Assembly (NCBI GenBank): GCA_018654745.1
Contig: JABILA010000086.1
Location: 1 to 40,089, forward strand
Direction: 5' to 3'
Length of the DNA: 40,089 nucleotides
From: Alphaproteobacteria bacterium
GTDB lineage: Bacteria; Pseudomonadota; Alphaproteobacteria; UBA2966
Numbering within the stretch: position 1 is the first letter of the stretch; every line of letters starts with the position of its first letter. Positions 14,802 through 22,903 of this stretch are shown in pieces. Under the pieces are notes generated by a model, which had not been told where the DNA came from, ran no database searches, and saw nothing but the letters and a program-made list of their open reading frames with translations. The translations under genes were made by a program, and so were the position numbers.

Positions 14802-15640
14802 TGGGCCTTAAAATCATCACCGCAGACGAACGCCTGTCCGGCGCGTCAGCTAAAACCACCATGGCAATCTTTGGCCCCACGGGTGCCGGGAAAACCTCAC
14901 TGCTTAAAACCCTGCCGCCCACCGAGACCCTGTGTCTTGATTTTGAAGCTGGCATGAAATCGGTCCAGGACTGGAAAGGCGAGAGCATCTCCATCAGGGC
15001 GTTTACAGACGCCATCGACATCGCTTGCCTGATCGGCGGTGTTAACCCGGCGGCGGATCCAAACGGGTTTTACTCCGAGGGCCATTATCAGCACCTCAGC
15101 CAGACCTATCCGGAGATGGTTCAGATGATCAATGACAAACGGATTATCTTTGTTGATTCCATCACCGACCTGACCCGTCAGGCCATGGCCTGGGCCAAGA
15201 CCCAGCCACAGGCCGTTTCCGAGAAAACCGGCAAGCCCGATATTCGCGGCGCATACGGCCTGCTCGCCAGTGAGGTCATCGGGCTCTTGAAGCATCTGCA
15301 GCATGCACCTGGCAAAACGGTGATCTTCGTCGGCATCCTTGAAAAGATTGTCGATGAGTTCAATCGCACCAACTGGCAGCCACAGATGGAGGGTGGCAAG
15401 GCCGCCCGCGAACTGCCCGGCATTGTCGATCAGGTTCTAACCCTGAGCCTGTTTGCCCCTGACGATACTGAGAACCAAGGGGGCTGGCGACACGACCCGG
15501 AAAAAGCCCAGGAACGACGTCTTGTTTGCCAATCCGGCAACCCCTTTGGCCTGCCCGCCAAGGATCGCTCCGGTCGCCTGGATATCACTGAACCCGCCGA
15601 CCTTGGCGCGTTTCTCTCCAAAATCAACTCAACCAAATAA
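14801..15640 (+). CDS. Sak4-like RecA-fold ATPase
   Basis: This 279-residue protein has a P-loop FGPTGAGKTS at residues 24-33, a Walker B-like RIIFVDSITD at 114-123 and a RecA-like layout of AAA_24-type phage ATPases. Sak4-like proteins are RecA-related single-strand annealing or strand-exchange proteins of phages and are usually encoded beside an ssDNA-binding protein, as here. GAGGAGG precedes the ATG. The C-terminal 80 residues are probably a flexible extension. Role in phage recombination is inferred from family and from the adjoining SSB-like, Cas4-like and helicase genes. Another nucleotide-binding role, such as a DnaC-like loader, cannot be excluded. Confidence 0.75.
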   Translation: MGLKIITADERLSGASAKTTMAIFGPTGAGKTSLLKTLPPTETLCLDFEAGMKSVQDWKGESISIRAFTDAIDIACLIGGVNPAADPNGFYSEGHYQHLSQTYPEMVQMINDKRIIFVDSITDLTRQAMAWAKTQPQAVSEKTGKPDIRGAYGLLASEVIGLLKHLQHAPGKTVIFVGILEKIVDEFNRTNWQPQMEGGKAARELPGIVDQVLTLSLFAPDDTENQGGWRHDPEKAQERRLVCQSGNPFGLPAKDRSGRLDITEPADLGAFLSKINSTK

Positions 15641-15650
15641 GGATAAGATC

Positions 15651-16376
15651 ATGACCTTCGATATGAACGACGCCGAACCGCAAAAAACCGGCGACCTGAT
15701 TCCCGATGGCAGTTTTGCCAAGATCACCATGACCATCCGTCCGGGCAATGTGGATGGACAGAGCGAGATCGACCAAGGGCTGCTCAAAGCCTCCAACAGT
15801 CCTGGCAGCGATGTTCTGATGCTGGACGCTGAGTTCACCGTGGTTGAAGGGCCGCACGCCAAGCGCAAGTTTTGGCAAATGTTCACGGTCGCCGGTGGCA
15901 AGGTTGACGAGAACGGTGTTTCCATCGGCTGGAAAATTTCCAAAAGCACTTTCCGCGCCATGATCGACAGCGCTTTGGGCCTGAACCCTGAGGACATGAG
16001 CGAGGAAGCCAAGGCCAAGCGGGTGCTGCGCGGGCTCAAAGATTTTGACGGCATCACCTGCGTTGCCAAGATTAAGGTCGAGCCCAGTTCAAACCCTCAG
16101 TACAGCGATAGCAACAAGATCGATAAGATCGTTCTGCCCAATGAGGCTGAGTGGCGCAAGATTATGGACGGTGAATCCGTAGCAGCCGCACCGGGCAATC
16201 GGCCTCGTCCCGCTCAAGGGGCGCAATCTCCGGCGTCAGCCACACCGGCATGGGGTTCCAACGCTGACCCCGCACTGAACACGGCGGCTCCTGCCCAAAC
16301 CCAATCCACAGTCCAGGCCCAGCCTGCGGCACAGGGTCAGCCTGCCGCTCGGGGCCCGGCCTGGTTGAACCCGTGA
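15651..16376 (+). CDS. Probable ssDNA-binding protein of the Sak4 module
   Basis: This 241-residue protein has a beta-rich body (residues 15-170) and a low-complexity Pro/Ala/Gln tail (residues 180-235) ending in a compact hydrophobic GPAWLNP. A disordered tail with a short terminal anchor is the layout of single-stranded DNA-binding proteins. Gene position directly after a Sak4-like ATPase is the usual place for an SSB or DUF669-like protein. I chose ATG 15651, with AAGGATA upstream; an open frame extends further left but overlaps the ATPase gene by nearly 190 nt and is unlikely. Assignment is by architecture and context, not by a catalytic motif. Confidence 0.62.
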   Translation: MTFDMNDAEPQKTGDLIPDGSFAKITMTIRPGNVDGQSEIDQGLLKASNSPGSDVLMLDAEFTVVEGPHAKRKFWQMFTVAGGKVDENGVSIGWKISKSTFRAMIDSALGLNPEDMSEEAKAKRVLRGLKDFDGITCVAKIKVEPSSNPQYSDSNKIDKIVLPNEAEWRKIMDGESVAAAPGNRPRPAQGAQSPASATPAWGSNADPALNTAAPAQTQSTVQAQPAAQGQPAARGPAWLNP

Positions 16377-16600
16377 CCAACGATGAATGGCAAGCGTACG
16401 TCACACGGGAAGCGGCAAAAGCGATTGGCGAATGGCTCGAAGGCAGAGGACGGCTCCATCAACCCATCCAAAACCTCAAGATGACCGAGCTGGACGCCAT
16501 GGCGTCAAACGCCATCAGCCGTTTCATCGTGTTGGCGTCGCACCGGATCAAAGAGCAACCCGAGGGCAACGAGGACCTCACCCAGCTCTTGCTCGGATGA
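16373..16600 (+). CDS. Small phage protein, function unknown
   Basis: This 75-residue, probably all-helical protein begins at a GTG that overlaps the preceding stop (GTGA), the coupling seen throughout this operon. It contains no recognised motif. The next gene overlaps its end by 4 nt (ATGA). Its size, charge pattern and position are consistent with an accessory protein of the recombination module. I do not assign a function. Confidence 0.6.
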   Translation: MTNDEWQAYVTREAAKAIGEWLEGRGRLHQPIQNLKMTELDAMASNAISRFIVLASHRIKEQPEGNEDLTQLLLG

Positions 16601-16941
16601 CGCCTTGCGCCATCTGCGGACGTCAATCCCGGGGCTTCGGCTATTGCCACCAACTGAACTGGGACCGTTTTCCCTATCACCGTTTCTGTTCGATGCGCTG
16701 CCTCAAGGCCGGGTCGAAAATCGCAAAAAGGAAGATCGGCATGATCGATAAAACCGACATGGAACAGAAGGCCATCGTCGATGCCCGGCGGTTTTTCGCT
16801 GAGGCGTTGACCGAACTGGGTTTGATGGAAGCGTTCCATGACCGCAGTGCCGTCGACATCGATCAGATCATCGAGGCCTGTGTTGATGGGTTCCAGGACT
16901 CCATGCAGCGCCAGTCGCTAAATGACGACATTCCATTTTGA
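16597..16941 (+). CDS. Zinc-finger phage protein (DUF6511-like)
   Basis: This 114-residue protein begins with a zinc-binding module: CAICGRQSRGFGYCH (Cys4, Cys7 and a further Cys/His) and then FCSMRC. A helical acidic second half follows (ALTELGLMEAF, IEACVDGFQDSM). It resembles a small family of alphaproteobacterial phage proteins that I recall as DUF6511; treat the family name as tentative. I place the start at ATG 16597, which overlaps the previous stop, because the cysteine motif begins there. It may bind nucleic acid in the recombination operon. A 9-nt gap separates it from the nuclease gene. Confidence 0.65.
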   Translation: MTPCAICGRQSRGFGYCHQLNWDRFPYHRFCSMRCLKAGSKIAKRKIGMIDKTDMEQKAIVDARRFFAEALTELGLMEAFHDRSAVDIDQIIEACVDGFQDSMQRQSLNDDIPF

Positions 16942-16950
16942 GGGCTGACA

Positions 16951-17721
16951 ATGTTTGTTGATTTCAATCACGGGTCCGGTTTTGTCTATGGCAACGGCTA
17001 TCCCGCCCCAGACCCCAACCAACGAATTAACGCGTTCGTTGACCAGGCTCTGGTCGCGGAAAACCAGCGCCAGATTCCCAGAGATTATCTTGGAGCCAGC
17101 CGCATCGGTGAGCCCTGCGCGCGCAAGCTGGTTTATGAATTTACCCGTACTCCACCCGATCCGGGCAAGGCGTTCGACGGTGGTATTTTACGCATATTTG
17201 CTGCCGGTCATATCTTCGAAGACCTGGCCATTCGCTGGCTACGTGTCGCCGGATTTGATTTACGCACGAGCGAGAACAACGGCGGGCAGTTCGGGTTCGA
17301 AACCGCCGCCGGACGCATCAAGGGACATATCGACGGTGTCATCGTGGGCGGTCCCTACGTTGGCATAACGTGGCCAGCGCTTTGGGAACATAAGGCACTC
17401 AAAGCCTCGTCCTGGAACGATACCGTGAAGCGCGGCGTGCAGGCGTCGAAGCCGGTCTATTACGGCCAACTGCAAATTTACATGGCCTACATGGACCTGT
17501 CGGTGGCGCTGTTTACGGTTCTCAACAAAGACACCCAGGCCCTTCATCACGAAGTGGTGCCGTTTGAAGCTGTCGAGGCGCAACTGCTTTCCGACAAGGC
17601 CATCGACGTCATTCAAGCGGCGGATGCCGGTGAGCTTTTGCCCCGTATTTCCAGCCATTCCGATTTTTACCTTTGTCGCTGGTGTTCATACACCAAGCGT
17701 TGTTGGGAGCTTTCCTCATGA
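16951..17721 (+). CDS. Cas4-like PD-(D/E)XK exonuclease with Fe-S cysteines
   Basis: This 256-residue protein has the PD-(D/E)XK nuclease core: GHIFED near residues 86-91, GHIDGVIV with catalytic D128, EHK at 146-148 and the QxxxY element in YYGQLQIYM at 170-178. Four cysteines, C56 in GEPCARKLVY and C242, C245 and C251 in LCRWCSYTKRC, match the Fe-S clasp of Cas4 and AddB-type nucleases. It should resect DNA ends for the annealing protein. It couples to the helicase by a 4-nt overlap. No CRISPR array or cas1/cas2 is nearby, so this is a phage recombination nuclease. Catalytic residues are complete. Confidence 0.86.
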   Translation: MFVDFNHGSGFVYGNGYPAPDPNQRINAFVDQALVAENQRQIPRDYLGASRIGEPCARKLVYEFTRTPPDPGKAFDGGILRIFAAGHIFEDLAIRWLRVAGFDLRTSENNGGQFGFETAAGRIKGHIDGVIVGGPYVGITWPALWEHKALKASSWNDTVKRGVQASKPVYYGQLQIYMAYMDLSVALFTVLNKDTQALHHEVVPFEAVEAQLLSDKAIDVIQAADAGELLPRISSHSDFYLCRWCSYTKRCWELSS

Positions 17722-18998
17722 CCTTCACCCCATCCCCCCTGCAAGTAAAAGCGATTACCAACATCAAGGACTGGTTCAACAATCGCACCAAGGATCAACA
17801 GGTGTTCCGGGTGTTTGGTTATGCGGGCAGCGGAAAAACCACCATCACAAAACACGCCATTGACGAACTTGATCTGTCGACCATGAACCCCAACGGCGGA
17901 CAGGGCGGGGTTCTGTTTGCGGCTTTTACCGGCAAGGCCGCATTGGTAATGACCCGCAAGGGCACGCCTGCCTCGACCATCCATAGCCTCATATATAGGG
18001 TCTCGGAAGCGACGCCAGAAGAAGTCGCTCGGGTCGAAGCTGAGGCGGCCAAACTAAGCTCAAGCATTTTGACCATGCCCGCGTCGGAACGCACCTTTGC
18101 CTCTGAACGCCTGAAACGCCTGGAGCTTCGCCTCGCCGATATTCACAAACCCCAGTTCGTTCTGAATGAACAATCCCTGGTGCGTGACGCCGACCTGATT
18201 GTTCTGGATGAAGTCTCCATGGTCGGAGAAGAGATGGCCAACGATCTTCTCGCCTTCGGCAAACCCGTTCTTGTACTGGGCGATCCCGGCCAGTTGCCTC
18301 CCATCAAAGGGGCCGGTGCATTCACCGATGTGGAGCCTGACGTCATGTTGACCGAAGTTCACCGTCAGGCCGGAGACAGCGCCATCATCCGTCTGGCCAC
18401 GTTGGCCCGCCAGGGTTTGCCCATCCCACAGGGTCAACATGACGATCATGTCTGGAAGATGTCGCGGCGGGATGTATCGCCTGAGCAAATGCTCATGGGT
18501 GGCCAGGTAATTTGCGGCATGAACGCCACCCGGCGGCAACTCAACAACGCCATGCGCCAGGCGGCGGGTTTTGCTAACACCTATCCCACGGGCCGCGATG
18601 AAAAACTCATCTGTCTCAAGAACCGTCACGATCTTGGCCTGATCAACGGCATGTTTATCGACCTCACCGATATTCAAGATGAAGGTCCTCTCGCGTTGAG
18701 CGCCGTCATCAAGACCGAGGACGGGGATCTCATTCCGGGCCGGGTTAAAATCTACAAAGGTCATTACGACGACCATGTCGCCTATGACCGGGATCGGTCG
18801 CGCAGGGACTGGCGCGATATGCGGGGCCTGGTGGAGAGCGACTGGGGCTACGCCATCACCTGTCATAAAAGCCAGGGATCGCAATGGAAAAACGTTCTCG
18901 TCTATGACGACGGCCTTGGCCGAACACCTGAGGATCGCGCCCGCTGGCTGTATACCGCAATCACCCGTGCTGAGCAGGGGCTGGTGATCCTTGATTGA
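17718..18998 (+). CDS. Dda/RecD-like superfamily 1B DNA helicase
   Basis: This 426-residue helicase has Walker A GYAGSGKTTI (34-43), Walker B LIVLDEVSMVG (160-170), LGDPGQLPPI (about 187-196), and the C-terminal UvrD_C_2 motifs AITCHKSQGSQWKNVLVYDD and WLYTAITRAEQGLVIL. This matches small RecD2/T4 Dda-type 5'-3' helicases. It may unwind DNA for the Cas4-like nuclease or remodel replication forks. ATG 17718 overlaps the nuclease stop by 4 nt and gives the expected N-terminus; an open extension to 17673 lacks family similarity. It overlaps the primase gene by 8 nt. Confidence 0.9.
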   Translation: MTFTPSPLQVKAITNIKDWFNNRTKDQQVFRVFGYAGSGKTTITKHAIDELDLSTMNPNGGQGGVLFAAFTGKAALVMTRKGTPASTIHSLIYRVSEATPEEVARVEAEAAKLSSSILTMPASERTFASERLKRLELRLADIHKPQFVLNEQSLVRDADLIVLDEVSMVGEEMANDLLAFGKPVLVLGDPGQLPPIKGAGAFTDVEPDVMLTEVHRQAGDSAIIRLATLARQGLPIPQGQHDDHVWKMSRRDVSPEQMLMGGQVICGMNATRRQLNNAMRQAAGFANTYPTGRDEKLICLKNRHDLGLINGMFIDLTDIQDEGPLALSAVIKTEDGDLIPGRVKIYKGHYDDHVAYDRDRSRRDWRDMRGLVESDWGYAITCHKSQGSQWKNVLVYDDGLGRTPEDRARWLYTAITRAEQGLVILD

Positions 18999-21900
18999 TT
19001 TTAACGATGTCGCCCCAGCGCCCGCAAAGCCCATCCATTATGATTTGGACGTCATCGTCGCCCGGCTGCGAGACACGGCGGAGCATTGGGTGCCGCAGGA
19101 TTTTCCCAATGGCAGACGCAACGGCGATGAATGGCGGTTGGCCAATATTCGAGGAGACGCACCTCGCAAGAACGGCTCATGTGTCATCACCCTTAAAGGT
19201 GATCATGCGGGCGATTGGATTGATTTTGACGGCGGTCAGGGCGGTGGCCCCTTAAACACGTTGGAACAGAGGACGGGACTTTCGGGACGCGACCTGTTTG
19301 CCCATGCGGCGGACATGACGGGATGGACGGACACGTCACCTCCTCGACAAGAGCCCGCCCGCGCACCTACATCCAATCGGGATCCGGCCAGTGAAATCTC
19401 CTTCATTCTGTCCCATGCCAAACCCATCAAAGATAGCCCCGCCACCGATTTTCTGGTGGGTCGCGGATTGGCCATTCCGGATGGTGCGGATATCAGGTTC
19501 CATGCCGACCTGACCCATTGGGAGACCAAGACCGGATTTCCGGCGCTGATCGGCATCGTCCGCGATCACGCAGGCACCACCGCCGCGATACATCGAACCT
19601 ATCTGCAAATTGATAACGCCTCCAACACTGTCATCAAGGCCGATGTCGCAAAGCCGCGCATGATGCTGGGCAAGGTTGCAGGCGGTGCTGTGCGTTTGGC
19701 GGAAATCAGCACAGACGGCGTCCTCGGACTTTGCGAAGGCATTGAGACGGGGCTGGCGGTGATGACCGCGTGTCCCGGCCTGGCCGTCTGGGCGACCTTG
19801 TCGACCACCAACCTTGAACAGGTCCACATCCCTCCCGAAGCGACCCGGATCGTCATTCTGGCTGATCATGACGTATCCGGTGCGGGCTCGCGCGCCGCCG
19901 AAACCGCTGCCCGTCGTCTGCGCTCGGAAGATCGCACGGTGAGCATTGCGATGCCCCCAAAAGAGGGAGAGGATTTTAATGACCTGTTGTTACGCAAAGG
20001 CCCTGACGCTGTCGCCCAGGTTATTCAATCGGCGCAACAAGCCGATGCTGAAGAAGAGCCGGAGGCCATGGGACGCCATATCCCCGTTGGCTTCGTTTAT
20101 CCTACCGCATCGATGCACACCCTTCGCGCCGATGAGGGGGATCTGGCCCGAGCCGTTGATCGTGCCTGGAGTCTTCTGCTCACAGCCAACCAGCCACCCT
20201 GGCTGTTTCGGACCGCCGGGTTGCCGACCTGGATTGTTCCCGACGACGAAGGCCGCCCGTTTGCCTCCACGGTGACGGAAGAACGCCTGCGCTACATGCT
20301 GGCCAAGATCGCCCTGTGGCGGCGCATTGGCCGAACCGGCGAGCTGGTCTCGTCACCACCTCCCACAGCCCTCATCAAATCGCTTCTGGCCACGCCCGAC
20401 CCTGGACTACCTATTCTTTCCGGCATCGTCACAACACCAGTGTTTGGCCGGGGTGGGACGCTGCTGACGGAACCTGGTTATCACCCGGACGCCAGGCTGC
20501 TGTACCACGCCATTTCCGGTTTTAAGATGCCAGCCGTTCCGGAGCACCCCAGCCCTGAGCAAATTGCTGAGGCGCGGGACCTGCTGCAAGACGACCTGTT
20601 CGGTGATTTTCCATTCACCTCACTGGCCGAGCGAGCCCACGCAATTTCCCTGCTTTTGCTCGGCTTTGTCCGCGCCTTGATCAATGGCTCGACGCCTCTG
20701 CACCTGATTGAAAAGCCATCCCCCGGCACCGGGGCCACCCTCATGGTGGACGCGATTTCGACCATCCTCACCGGAACCGGAACCCTGGTCATGACCGAAA
20801 GCCGGGACGACGAGGAATGGCGCAAACGGATTACCGCAAAACTGCGCCAGATCCCGGCCATCGTCTTGATCGATAACCTGCGCGGCAAGCTTGATTCCTC
20901 AGCCCTCGCGGCAGCCCTGACAGCCCCTTTCTGGGAAGACCGGATCCTGGGCGTTTCGGAAACTATCCGCCTGCCAATTCGCTGCACCTGGATTGCTACC
21001 GGCAACAATCCGGAATTTTCCAACGAGATGGCGCGCCGTCTGGTGCGCATTCGCCTTGATGCCCGCGTTGATCAACCCTGGCGACGAGAGGCGTTCAGGC
21101 ATCCAGATTTAATGGGCTGGGTTCGCGCCAATCGCGCCCGACTGGTCGCCGCTTGCCTGACCCTTTGCCGAGCATGGATCAGCGCCGGGCGACCGCATGG
21201 ACAACGCAGCATCGGGAGTTACGAGGCCTGGGCCCAGACCATGGGTGGCATTCTGGAGGTGGCTGGCATCGAAGGCTTCCTCGAAAACCTGGACGACATG
21301 ATGGCGGCGTCTGACAGCGAAGGGGCCATGTGGCGTGGCTTTATATCATCGTGGTGGGACCGGTTTGGGACAGCGGAGGTTGGCAGCAGTGACCTCTACG
21401 ATCTGGCGATCACATGCGAACCACCACTGCCCCTCGGCTCTGGCAATGAACGCTCGCAGCGCACCCGGCTTGGAAAGTCGCTCGGGCGCATGCGCGATCG
21501 GGTGTTTGCCGTCGATGGGCGAAGCCTTCGGATGGGTGGCGCAGGAACCTATCAAGGCGTCAAACGGTGGAATCTGAATATTGATGAAAAAATAGGCAGA
21601 AATCTCGTGGACGTCGTGGACGTTGGTGGACGTTGTGATTCAAACGTCCACGAAGATAACCTTCTGAATAATAACGGTAATTCAGACTCTCGTGGACGTG
21701 GTGGACGTTTATCCCCCTCCTACACGTATGCGGGGGCGCGCGCCCCCGTGAAAGATACACCGGGAAAACGTCCACCACGTCCACCACGTCCACCGGAGCC
21801 AGGAAATCCGGGGGTTACAGACGGTGGACGTTCCGGTGGACGTCAAAACGAACGTCCACCGATCACAAATCCACCCGACTGGCTAAAGGAGATCCCGTGA
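18991..21900 (+). CDS. TOPRIM primase-helicase, phage replication protein
   Basis: This 969-residue protein starts at a TTG (18991) that overlaps the helicase gene; no ATG is available before the conserved N-terminus. Residues 35-110 look like the non-zinc DNA-binding head of plasmid-type primases. A TOPRIM domain has GLCEGIETG (246-254) and VILADHDVSGAG (288-299). An AAA+-like domain around 570-700 has EKPSPGTGATLM where a P-loop is expected, IVLIDNL as Walker B, and WIATGNN plus RRLVRI as sensor and arginine elements. The P-loop lysine is missing. The last 95 residues are low complexity and are encoded by the GTGGACGT repeats. It should prime and unwind DNA at the phage origin. Confidence 0.82.
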   Translation: MIDFNDVAPAPAKPIHYDLDVIVARLRDTAEHWVPQDFPNGRRNGDEWRLANIRGDAPRKNGSCVITLKGDHAGDWIDFDGGQGGGPLNTLEQRTGLSGRDLFAHAADMTGWTDTSPPRQEPARAPTSNRDPASEISFILSHAKPIKDSPATDFLVGRGLAIPDGADIRFHADLTHWETKTGFPALIGIVRDHAGTTAAIHRTYLQIDNASNTVIKADVAKPRMMLGKVAGGAVRLAEISTDGVLGLCEGIETGLAVMTACPGLAVWATLSTTNLEQVHIPPEATRIVILADHDVSGAGSRAAETAARRLRSEDRTVSIAMPPKEGEDFNDLLLRKGPDAVAQVIQSAQQADAEEEPEAMGRHIPVGFVYPTASMHTLRADEGDLARAVDRAWSLLLTANQPPWLFRTAGLPTWIVPDDEGRPFASTVTEERLRYMLAKIALWRRIGRTGELVSSPPPTALIKSLLATPDPGLPILSGIVTTPVFGRGGTLLTEPGYHPDARLLYHAISGFKMPAVPEHPSPEQIAEARDLLQDDLFGDFPFTSLAERAHAISLLLLGFVRALINGSTPLHLIEKPSPGTGATLMVDAISTILTGTGTLVMTESRDDEEWRKRITAKLRQIPAIVLIDNLRGKLDSSALAAALTAPFWEDRILGVSETIRLPIRCTWIATGNNPEFSNEMARRLVRIRLDARVDQPWRREAFRHPDLMGWVRANRARLVAACLTLCRAWISAGRPHGQRSIGSYEAWAQTMGGILEVAGIEGFLENLDDMMAASDSEGAMWRGFISSWWDRFGTAEVGSSDLYDLAITCEPPLPLGSGNERSQRTRLGKSLGRMRDRVFAVDGRSLRMGGAGTYQGVKRWNLNIDEKIGRNLVDVVDVGGRCDSNVHEDNLLNNNGNSDSRGRGGRLSPSYTYAGARAPVKDTPGKRPPRPPRPPEPGNPGVTDGGRSGGRQNERPPITNPPDWLKEIP
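21607..21859. repeat. Twelve GTGGACGT repeats around an 18-bp palindrome: candidate origin
   Basis: Direct copies of GTGGACGT begin at 21607, 21616, 21626, 21692, 21701, 21824 and 21836. Inverted copies (ACGTCCAC) begin at 21644, 21768, 21777, 21786 and 21852. Adjacent copies are spaced 9-12 bp. A perfect 18-bp palindrome of G/C runs lies at 21731-21748, and an AT-rich stretch (21652-21685) separates the first two clusters. The array is inside the 3' end of the primase gene, comparable to lambda, whose origin iterons lie in gene O. It reads as a binding array for the replication protein. Confidence 0.72.
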
Positions 21901-21942
21901 TGATCACCGCCCACACCACACAGCAAGCAAAGGAGAAACCAA

Positions 21943-22455
21943 ATGGATAAATCGAATGTGATCAAGCCGAAGGCAGATGCCAAGGTCATGACGGTCCTTA
22001 CCCTTGATCTCGGCACCAAAACCGGGTGGGCCCTGCATGGATCAGACCGGGCCATCACCAGTGGCACTGTCGAGTTCAAGAACGACCGGTGGCAAGGCGG
22101 TGGTATGCGTTTCCTGCGGTTCAAGCAATGGCTGACCGAGATTAAACAAATGGCTCGAGGTCTGGACGCTGTTTTTGTTGAGGAGGTTCGCCGCCACATC
22201 GGCGTTGATGCTGCTCACGCTTACGGTGGGTTTTTGGCCCATGTCACCGCCTGGTGTGAACATCATCAAATTCCTTACGAGGCCGTTCCCGTCGGCACCA
22301 TCAAGCGCCATGCCACCGGTAAGGGCAATGCCAACAAGGATGTGATGATCGCAGCCGCTCGCAGTCGTGGCTTCGATCCAACCGATGACAACGAGGCTGA
22401 TGCTTTGGCCCTGCTGGGCTGGGCACAGGATCATCGCATGGGAGGTGTGTCATGA
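21943..22455 (+). CDS. RuvC-like Holliday junction resolvase
   Basis: This 170-residue protein has an RNase H-fold nuclease core: LTLDLGTKTGWAL with the first aspartate near residue 22, FVEEVRRHIG with a glutamate near 80, and a C-terminal DDNEADALALLGWA. These are the acidic residues of RuvC-type resolvases, and the length matches phage and pox-like RuvC relatives. It should resolve branched intermediates before packaging. AAAGGAG lies about 7 nt before the ATG. The 42-nt gap after the primase gene holds only this ribosome binding site. It overlaps the next gene by 4 nt (ATGA). Confidence 0.85.
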   Translation: MDKSNVIKPKADAKVMTVLTLDLGTKTGWALHGSDRAITSGTVEFKNDRWQGGGMRFLRFKQWLTEIKQMARGLDAVFVEEVRRHIGVDAAHAYGGFLAHVTAWCEHHQIPYEAVPVGTIKRHATGKGNANKDVMIAAARSRGFDPTDDNEADALALLGWAQDHRMGGVS

Positions 22456-22706
22456 GCAGTAACCTTCTGAATATTGCTGCCACCACGGTCGCAGAACGCC
22501 ATGAGCAATACGGCAGTGCCAAGCCGTTATTCGATCACATTGCCAAACGCTGGTCGCTGGTGCTGAGCACCGAGGTCACCCCAGCGCAGGTGGCGTTATG
22601 CCTGATTGACCTCAAGATGGCCCGGCTGGTACACACCCCGAACCATGATGATTCCATCATCGATGTGGCAGGCTATGCCGCCTGTCTCAAGGAGGTGCAA
22701 TCATGA
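22452..22706 (+). CDS. DUF6378-like phage protein
   Basis: This 84-residue helical protein has the pattern RHEQYGSAKPLFDHIAKRW, then LSTEVTPAQVALCLIDLKMARL and DDSIIDVAGYAACL. I recall this as DUF6378, a small phage family related in layout to MazG-type all-alpha NTP pyrophosphatases. An aspartate/asparagine-containing tail (NHDDSIIDVAGY) resembles a metal-binding helix of that fold, but nucleotide hydrolysis is not established. It is coupled to both neighbours by ATGA overlaps. The family name is from memory and should be confirmed by profile search. Confidence 0.7.
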   Translation: MSSNLLNIAATTVAERHEQYGSAKPLFDHIAKRWSLVLSTEVTPAQVALCLIDLKMARLVHTPNHDDSIIDVAGYAACLKEVQS

Positions 22707-22903
22707 AATGGCATCCCCGAGGTTATGGCGGCAATCGCCGTCCTCCTGACCAGGTCAAACGTGATGGCTGGCAGGACCAGGGCATGCTGGCTGTGTCGGT
22801 TGAAGATGACCGGCTGACCTGGCCAGAGAAAGAACTGATCCGCCAGTTGGGTGAAAAACTCTATGGCAGGCGACGAGACCGTGTGGAGAACCAGCATGAT
22901 TGA
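22703..22903 (+). CDS. Small basic phage protein, function unknown
   Basis: This 66-residue protein is rich in Arg, Asp and Trp and has no recognised motif. It overlaps the upstream gene by 4 nt and the downstream gene by 8 nt, so it is translated with the operon. The N-terminal part (WHPRGYGGNRRPPDQVKRDG) is probably unstructured and basic; the C-terminal part could form one helix. Coding potential rests on the tight coupling at both ends. No function is assigned. Confidence 0.55.
   Translation: MKWHPRGYGGNRRPPDQVKRDGWQDQGMLAVSVEDDRLTWPEKELIRQLGEKLYGRRRDRVENQHD

Noticed and set aside
16951..17721. CRISPR-Cas locus because of the Cas4-like gene
   Set aside because: No cas1, cas2, effector genes or array are present; context is phage recombination.
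18060..19034. 324-codon minus-strand open frame
   Set aside because: Antisense to the Dda-like helicase; a shadow of codon bias in the real gene.
21607..21859. CRISPR array
   Set aside because: Repeats are 8 bp, occur in both orientations and lie within a coding region; spacer lengths are not uniform.
21900..21950. 16-codon open frame after the primase gene
   Set aside because: Too short and overlapping the ribosome binding site and start of the RuvC-like gene; no independent support.
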